Positions 6,306 to 10,548 of a DNA stretch of 10,548 bases are shown piece by piece. Origin of the DNA: an uncultured Bacteroidales bacterium (GTDB lineage: Bacteria; Bacteroidota; Bacteroidia; Bacteroidales; WCHB1-69); NCBI GenBank assembly GCA_937901455.1, contig CALDIA010000079.1, positions 1 through 10,548 of the forward strand, in the 5' to 3' direction. Position 1 is the stretch's first letter. The number at the start of each line of letters is the position of its first letter. The position numbers and the translations under genes are program-made. Under the pieces are notes generated by a model. That model was not told where the DNA came from and did no database searches. It worked only from the letters and a program-made list of their open reading frames with translations.

Positions 6306-7802
6306 TTATTTGTCGTTTCTTTTATAGAGATCGAAAACCGTTTTTACGGGGTTGAAGGTTTGGATAGGCACTTCCACGAAGACGGTTATCCAATCGCTCA
6401 TGGCGCCATTCCAGAGCCCAGGCAATTCCATAGCTTTCAGTTCACGGCCATTATACGATTTGGACGATATGAATCCCGCCTCCGGGTCAACATAGTCTGG
6501 CAGGTTGAATTTATTGCCTTTAAAATCCTTCACGGCGCACACGAGGTCCACGGGATTGAAGTGGGTGGCATGTTCCAGGATATTGCGCTGCTGACCATCG
6601 GTCTTATCAATTTGGGAGGACTCTACGATTTGCAGGGAGCAATGGCCCTCAGGGTTTCGCACCCAGAAGGGGCCGCCGCCGGGTTCGCCTTCGTTTTTCA
6701 CCATGCCACAGAGACGCAGAGGTCTGTTCAGCAGGTCAAAGAGTGCATCCGGTGTGCAATCATCGCCCACGGCAATATGCAGGTCTGTCTCGGCGAAATC
6801 CAACATCTCGCAGAGCATCATCTCATCCACTTCGCCCGCCTCTATTAAGCGCAAATAGTTGAAGAGACGGTTCTGCAACTGAAGCAGATAGCTGGCCAGT
6901 ACTTTCTTATATTGCACAGTAGGTCCGATTTTGTCCTCCGAAATCACATTGTCAATATTCTTAACGAAGATAACGTCGGCGTCCATTTTGTTTAGGTTAT
7001 GTATGAGGGCGCCATGGCCAGCCGGCCGGAAAAGAAGATTCCCGTTTTCATCGCGGAACGGAGTATTGTCAGGATTCACGGCAATCGTGTCGGTGGCAGG
7101 ATCCTGCTCAGAGAAGGAGATGTGGTAGGTAACGCCAAAGCGCTCCTCGTATTGGGGCACCACTGCCGCAATCAAGCGTTCAAAACCCGCCCTGTGTGCC
7201 GGCGAGATGGTGAAGTGCAGATAGCACTGCTGGTTGCTGTTGGCATAAAGGGCAGCTTCCACAAGATGCTCCTCCAAGGCCGTGCGTATCCCCTCTTGAT
7301 AGCGATGGAACTTCAGCAAGGCCTTGGGCAGATGACCATAGTTAAGGCCTTCTTCTTGCAGGATAAAGCGTATCACGGTAACCGCGTCCTTGGCTTTCCG
7401 CGACTGTTCCACATCAATGCCCGCGCGCCGCATAGCGGCTGCAAGGTCCTCATAAAAGGGATAGGTGGGAAGATTCTCCAAAAAAGCGTCAGCCTTGGCC
7501 CGCAAGGAGTCGTCATCCCCCTCCATGATGGCATAGAGGTCTTTGAACATACGGGTAGCCGCACCCGAAGCAGGCACAAACTTAAGCGTTTGCACGTTGC
7601 GAACCGCTGCTTCATAATCTGCCTCCAACTCCTCGACAGCCTCTCCCGACAGACGCACAATACCGTCATCCACCACTGCGGCACGATCCAGATTCATATA
7701 AGGAAATCCTTTAGCAAATCTCTCTAACTGACTCTGAACTAGAGAAATATCACATCCATGTTGAAGAATCATCTCCTGGTCTTGTTTTGAAAACTGTTCC
7801 AT
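6306..7802 (-). CDS. DUF4301 family protein, probable nucleotidyltransferase-fold (UDP-sugar pyrophosphorylase-like)
   Basis: 498-residue cytosolic protein that I recognise as DUF4301, a family mostly from Bacteroidota without a proven function. Residues ~1-70 are helical. FVPASGAATRMFK (75-87) looks like the nucleotide-binding glycine loop of sugar-1-phosphate nucleotidyltransferases. RPAGHGALIHNL (259-270) and VKNIDNV (280-286) follow in the order and spacing of the base-binding and Asp-containing metal-site motifs of UDPGP/UAP1-type pyrophosphorylases. EGEPGGGPFWV (371-381) and QIVESSQID (391-399, compare the VEYSEI of UAP1) extend the match. The inference is a GT-A-like enzyme activating a sugar phosphate, or a derivative of one; the substrate is unknown. 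It is convergent with the glycosyltransferase (31-nt gap) and lies 104 nt below the phosphatase on the same strand, with its own promoter at 7881-7911. The antisense ORFs over this gene are codon-bias shadows. Confidence 0.85.
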   Translation of the reverse strand: MEQFSKQDQEMILQHGCDISLVQSQLERFAKGFPYMNLDRAAVVDDGIVRLSGEAVEELEADYEAAVRNVQTLKFVPASGAATRMFKDLYAIMEGDDDSLRAKADAFLENLPTYPFYEDLAAAMRRAGIDVEQSRKAKDAVTVIRFILQEEGLNYGHLPKALLKFHRYQEGIRTALEEHLVEAALYANSNQQCYLHFTISPAHRAGFERLIAAVVPQYEERFGVTYHISFSEQDPATDTIAVNPDNTPFRDENGNLLFRPAGHGALIHNLNKMDADVIFVKNIDNVISEDKIGPTVQYKKVLASYLLQLQNRLFNYLRLIEAGEVDEMMLCEMLDFAETDLHIAVGDDCTPDALFDLLNRPLRLCGMVKNEGEPGGGPFWVRNPEGHCSLQIVESSQIDKTDGQQRNILEHATHFNPVDLVCAVKDFKGNKFNLPDYVDPEAGFISSKSYNGRELKAMELPGLWNGAMSDWITVFVEVPIQTFNPVKTVFDLYKRNDK

Positions 7803-7880
7803 AATCTGTAGGTTCTATCGTTTTTTATTTTTTTTCATTTTTAATCATAATTGCCAATTTTGAATATTAAAAAGAGAGAG

Positions 7881-7911
7881 CAAAACTACAAAAAAGAATG
7901 TTTACTTCAAC
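7881..7911 (-). promoter_or_regulatory. Promoter for the DUF4301 gene
   Basis: On the minus strand, a -7 element TAGTTTTG (7888-7881) matches TAnnTTTG. Nineteen bp upstream lies GTTG (7911-7908), three of four matches to the -33 TTTG. The -33 box overlaps the phosphatase stop codon. Predicted transcription start is near 7875, giving a leader of about 70 nt before the ATG at 7802. The spacer 7803-7906 contains nothing else I can identify. Confidence 0.5.
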
Positions 7912-8374
7912 GCAATTGATTATTTTTTGCCAAAAAATCAAGAAAACCGTTGCAGCCTTGCTGTACATCTTGCCATGTAGCCTCAAAGATACGGGTGTAC
8001 CAGGGGTCGGCCACATCACGCGGCGTGTCGGTATAGTCCATCAGCAAGGAGATTTTATGGTCAGTATCGGGGCCCAGCAGACGATGCAGGTTGCGCAGGT
8101 TGTTCCGGTCCATGGCAATGACATAGTCGTAATGGCGGTAATCGTCACTGGCCATCTGACGGGCTTGTTTTCCATCGCAGGAGATGCCGTTCTGGTTCAG
8201 GAGCCTGCGCACGGGCGGGTACACGGGATTACCAATCTCTTCACGGCTGGTAGCGGCTGATGCTATCTCGAAGAGATGTGCGAGACCACGCTCGGCCACC
8301 TTCTGCTTGAGTACAAACTCAGCCATAGGACTGCGGCATATATTGCCATGACAAACAAAGAGTACTTTAATCAT
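7907..8374 (-). CDS. Low-molecular-weight protein tyrosine phosphatase
   Basis: 155-residue cytosolic phosphatase, the standard length for the LMW-PTP family (arsenate-reductase-like fold). The P-loop CHGNICRS sits at residues 8-15, with nucleophile Cys8 and phosphate-binding Arg14. The general-acid loop DPWY places Asp123 in the expected C-terminal position. Family members such as Wzb dephosphorylate tyrosine kinases that control capsule or exopolysaccharide export, which would suit the neighbouring glycan genes, but no kinase is in the window. The longer reading frame to 8404 was rejected: its ATG lies upstream of the -7 element at 8394-8401, and the family begins a few residues before the P-loop, exactly as MIKVLFVCHGN does from 8374. 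Divergent from the membrane protein gene. Confidence 0.94.
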   Translation of the reverse strand: MIKVLFVCHGNICRSPMAEFVLKQKVAERGLAHLFEIASAATSREEIGNPVYPPVRRLLNQNGISCDGKQARQMASDDYRHYDYVIAMDRNNLRNLHRLLGPDTDHKISLLMDYTDTPRDVADPWYTRIFEATWQDVQQGCNGFLDFLAKNNQLR

Positions 8375-8393
8375 AAGAGGCGTATTTATAGGG

Positions 8394-8401
8394 CAAAAAT
8401 A
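8394..8401 (-). promoter_or_regulatory. -7 promoter element for the tyrosine phosphatase gene
   Basis: Minus-strand TATTTTTG, a full match to TAnnTTTG, ending 20 nt upstream of the ATG at 8374 and leaving a leader of about 14 nt. It decides the start: the alternative ATG at 8404 would not be transcribed. No clear -33 TTTG at normal spacing. Confidence 0.55.
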
Positions 8402-8456
8402 CACAATTTCTCAATCGGGCACGCTTGTATAGTTCCAAAAAAATTGAAAAAAATCG

Positions 8457-8464
8457 TATTTTTG
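8457..8464 (+). promoter_or_regulatory. -7 promoter element for the GT-C-like membrane protein gene
   Basis: TATTTTTG matches TAnnTTTG and ends 25 nt before the ATG at 8489, predicting a transcript start near 8471 and an ~18-nt leader. The -33 region (TTCC at 8433-8436, 20-bp spacer) is poor. It excludes the longer reading frame that begins at 8276 inside the phosphatase gene. Confidence 0.5.
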
Positions 8465-8488
8465 CCATTCTTTTATATCAAAACAGCT

Positions 8489-10093
8489 ATGATCGAAACA
8501 CCACTCAACCGTCGCCCTTGGGCTGCCTATATTTTGAAAGGACTGTTCGTTGCAACAGCGGGGTTCATTGTGGCCATCACCTTGCTGAAATCGCAGTTCA
8601 CGCATGTGCTGCAGCATTACTATCCGCTTGACACGCTACTTCCCCACCCTGTGCTGATGTTCTGTGGCATTATCCTGACATTTGCCATTTATCTGGCATG
8701 CACGACCACGGCTCAAAGAATCAACAGACTGAGGCAAGGACGCTTATGCTCCGAACGTTCTGTAATGCTCGCTGCCGGCCTGTTCTTCTTCCTTCTTCAA
8801 CTATTGCTTATCTACAACTACTATTTTGAAACCGACTGGGATGTGCAGGTGCTCATAGATACAGCCCGCCAGGTAGCCGACGGAAACTACAACGGCGAGT
8901 ATTACTGGTACTACAGCACCTATCCCAACAATGTGTTTCTGACCCAGTTATTTGCCGTCATTCTATGGCTGGCCAAGCCGCTGCACCTCGGCAGTCACGA
9001 CTTTCTATCCATTGTGGTGGTTCAAAGTGTGGCATGTACTGTTACCGGATGGATGTTATATCAGCTTGCAAGGCATTGCTGGAAACAGCGGGGTGGAGCA
9101 GCCGCTGCATACATTATCTACCTGCTACTCATCGGGTTATCACCATGGACATCCATTCCCTACTCCGATGCTTCCGCGTTGATATTCCCTACAGCCATGC
9201 TTTGGATTTACGCCTGTCTCCCCTTCAACCGTCATCCCGCTGCCAAATGGCTGTTGATAACAACCATAGGCTATATTGGCTTTCGCATCAAACCACAGGT
9301 TATCTTTGCTTGTATCAGCATATTGGCCATAGACCTATACGTATGCTGGCGGGAAAGAGATAGTTTGTCAGTTTTTGCCGCCACGTTGGGCCGACGTCTG
9401 TTGATGGGCTTCGTCGGACTCATGCTCAGTGTGGCAGCCGTCACCATCTTCACACACGCTGGTCCCATCAAATACAAAGCTTCAAAACGACTGGGCGCGC
9501 CCCATTACCTAATGATGGGACTGAATCGCAACAGCATAGGTGACTACAACGATGCCGATGTGGTCTTTGCCCGCAGTTTTCCCTCCATCAAGGAAAGAAA
9601 CAAAGGGGAATTGCGAGAGGCGCACCGCCGGGTGAAGGAAATGACGGCGGGAGAGTTTGCCCACTTCATGTGCGAGAAGACGTTAGTTAACTACTACGAC
9701 GGCACCTTCTTCTGGGGAAAGGAGGGATACTTCTACAAGACGATATATCCAGAAAAGAACAAACATCTTTCGCCCTTCCTGCGCAATTTATACTACAACA
9801 GAATGATTCCGGGAAAATATTTTCCTTATTGGTGCAGTTTTGCCACCGCATTATGGTTGGGTATGCTGGCACTTATGTTCGTTGGCGGCTTCGGACGAGG
9901 CAGCCGATACACCTATGCCGTCATCATAGCCATCCTGATGCTAACGCTTTACGAATGTCTGTTTGAATCGCGGGCGCGCTACTTCTACATCTACGTTCCT
10001 TTTTACATCCTGATGGCTATGGAAGGTCTGGACTGGATTTCGGAAAAATGCAAGCATTTACGCGACAAGCCGTTCTGGGCTTTTACAAAATAA
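8489..10093 (+). CDS. Polytopic inner-membrane protein, probable GT-C glycosyltransferase
   Basis: 534 residues with about ten to twelve hydrophobic segments (approximately 14-32, 54-72, 92-112, 150-163, 172-190, 205-220, 228-243, 253-287, 300-322, 448-466, 474-490, 497-512). After the third segment the first large loop carries DWD (116-118), the kind of acidic motif GT-C enzymes use for metal or acceptor binding, followed by YPNN (145-148) and IPYSD (223-227). A long soluble stretch at ~323-447 and a late ESRARYFYIY segment (493-502) resemble lipid-linked-sugar-dependent transferases of the PMT/ArnT/GT39 type. It probably transfers a sugar from a polyprenyl-phosphate carrier on the periplasmic side; donor and acceptor are unknown. 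The start was set at ATG 8489 because a -7 element lies just upstream and the longer frame would overlap the phosphatase on the opposite strand. Confidence 0.72.
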   Translation: MIETPLNRRPWAAYILKGLFVATAGFIVAITLLKSQFTHVLQHYYPLDTLLPHPVLMFCGIILTFAIYLACTTTAQRINRLRQGRLCSERSVMLAAGLFFFLLQLLLIYNYYFETDWDVQVLIDTARQVADGNYNGEYYWYYSTYPNNVFLTQLFAVILWLAKPLHLGSHDFLSIVVVQSVACTVTGWMLYQLARHCWKQRGGAAAAYIIYLLLIGLSPWTSIPYSDASALIFPTAMLWIYACLPFNRHPAAKWLLITTIGYIGFRIKPQVIFACISILAIDLYVCWRERDSLSVFAATLGRRLLMGFVGLMLSVAAVTIFTHAGPIKYKASKRLGAPHYLMMGLNRNSIGDYNDADVVFARSFPSIKERNKGELREAHRRVKEMTAGEFAHFMCEKTLVNYYDGTFFWGKEGYFYKTIYPEKNKHLSPFLRNLYYNRMIPGKYFPYWCSFATALWLGMLALMFVGGFGRGSRYTYAVIIAILMLTLYECLFESRARYFYIYVPFYILMAMEGLDWISEKCKHLRDKPFWAFTK

Positions 10094-10096
10094 ATC

Positions 10097-10128
10097 TTTG
10101 GATATGATGGATTTTTTTACTACTTTTG
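10097..10128 (+). promoter_or_regulatory. Full -33/-7 Bacteroidota promoter for iorA
   Basis: TTTG at 10097-10100, a 20-bp spacer, then TACTTTTG at 10121-10128, matching both consensus boxes with ideal spacing. It is the best promoter in the window. Predicted start of transcription is near 10134, giving an AT-rich leader of about 63 nt before the ATG at 10197. It begins only 3 nt after the previous gene's stop codon. The 10094-10196 gap holds no visible terminator hairpin or other element. Confidence 0.7.
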
Positions 10129-10196
10129 CAACCAAATGTTTTTTATCGAACTTCAAAGTAATAATCATATAATCAATAATTTAACAATATTATATT

Positions 10197-10520
10197 ATGT
10201 CAAAAACACTATTTTTGGGTGACGAAGCGTTAGCGCAGGCCGCATTGGATGCTGGTTTGTCAGGCGTATATGCTTATCCGGGCACCCCATCGACAGAGAT
10301 TACGGAGTTTATACAGAATTCGAAGCAGGGCCGTGAGGGCAAAGTGCACAGCATATGGGCTGGCAACGAGAAGACGGCTATGGAATCGGCTATCGGCATG
10401 TCGTATGCCGGCAAACGTGCCATGGTATGTATGAAGCATGTGGGGTTGAATGTGGCTGCCGACCCGTTCATGAATGCTTCCATCACGGGTGCCAACGGTG
10501 GTTTGGTGGTAGTGGCATGA
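10197..10520 (+). CDS. iorA: Indolepyruvate:ferredoxin oxidoreductase alpha subunit, N-terminal fragment (disrupted near the right edge)
   Basis: IorA, with IorB, oxidatively decarboxylates aryl pyruvates such as indolepyruvate to aryl-acetyl-CoA, passing electrons to ferredoxin, in cytosol. The 107 residues match the start of its N-terminal thiamine-diphosphate (pyrimidine-binding) domain: LFLGDEALAQAA (5-16), YPGTPSTEI (27-35), GNEKTAMESA (56-65) with a conserved Glu, and AGKRAMVCMKHVGLNVAADP (71-90), then ITGANGGLVVVA (96-107). A full subunit is over 500 residues. Family members continue after GGLVVVA with an ADDPS-type stretch, but here the next codon is TGA at 10518 and none of the three frames of the remaining bases restores the match. 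So the gene is either truly broken here, or the final ~31 bases are an assembly artefact. The start is supported by the promoter upstream. Confidence 0.85.
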   Translation: MSKTLFLGDEALAQAALDAGLSGVYAYPGTPSTEITEFIQNSKQGREGKVHSIWAGNEKTAMESAIGMSYAGKRAMVCMKHVGLNVAADPFMNASITGANGGLVVVA

Positions 10521-10548
10521 AATTGTTCGTGCCGGTGAAGATACTCTC

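Noticed and set aside
6999..7727. A 242-codon plus-strand frame opposite the DUF4301 gene (also 6360-6848)
   Set aside because: DUF4301 on the minus strand is a clear family member covering the whole region. The antisense products have no recognisable motifs and no promoter.
8375..8404. Ten extra N-terminal residues of the tyrosine phosphatase
   Set aside because: The upstream ATG precedes the predicted promoter, and LMW phosphatases start only a few residues before the P-loop.
8276..8488. Extended N-terminus of the membrane protein starting at 8276
   Set aside because: It would overlap the phosphatase gene, lies upstream of the -7 element at 8457-8464, and its residues do not look like the rest of the protein.
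1..10548. Search for tRNA, rRNA, CRISPR arrays, insertion sequences and phage or defence genes
   Set aside because: No regularly spaced repeats, transposase motifs, terminal inverted repeats or structural RNA signatures were recognised by eye. The gaps between genes are too short to hide a large element.

Overview
The window looks like chromosomal DNA of a Bacteroidales bacterium, most likely Prevotella-like. Three things point there: gene families typical of that order (a DUF4301 protein and a polysaccharide deacetylase with a long family-specific N-terminal region), AT-rich gaps between genes of moderate GC content, and promoters with the Bacteroidota -7 element TAnnTTTG and no clear Shine-Dalgarno sequences. 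No rRNA, tRNA, CRISPR array, transposase or phage gene was seen. Coding density is high, and no gene-free stretch exceeds about 165 bases.

Layout: (1) Positions 1-983, minus strand, hold the N-terminal two thirds of a THUMP-domain rRNA methyltransferase (RlmL type), cut by the left edge. (2) A divergent promoter region (984-1148) separates it from a plus-strand run of five genes: a Nudix hydrolase, a secreted alpha/beta hydrolase overlapping it by 8 bp, a membrane-anchored zinc metallopeptidase of the YpfJ/KPN_02809 family, a polysaccharide-deacetylase-like protein and a divergent GT4-like glycosyltransferase. The last three are closely spaced, with 8-nt gaps, and probably form one unit. (3) Converging on this run from 7802 down to 6306 is a DUF4301 protein whose motifs read like a UDP-sugar pyrophosphorylase. 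(4) Upstream of it on the same strand is a low-molecular-weight protein tyrosine phosphatase. (5) Divergent from the phosphatase is a polytopic membrane protein with GT-C glycosyltransferase traits. (6) The right edge has a well-formed promoter and the first ~107 codons of an indolepyruvate:ferredoxin oxidoreductase alpha subunit (iorA). Its similarity to the family stops abruptly 31 bases before the window ends.

A loose common theme from 3921 to 10093 is the cell envelope: a carbohydrate deacetylase, a GT-B-like glycosyltransferase, a probable nucleotidyltransferase-fold protein, a Wzb-like phosphatase and a GT-C-like membrane protein. The genes are split over several transcription units, so this is a suggestion from neighbourhood, not a demonstrated pathway. 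The rest is housekeeping (rRNA modification, nucleotide clean-up, proteolysis, aryl-pyruvate oxidation). I see no convincing novel defence or mobile system. The best leads are the enzymatic identity of DUF4301, the glycosyltransferase lacking usual donor-site residues, and the broken iorA end.
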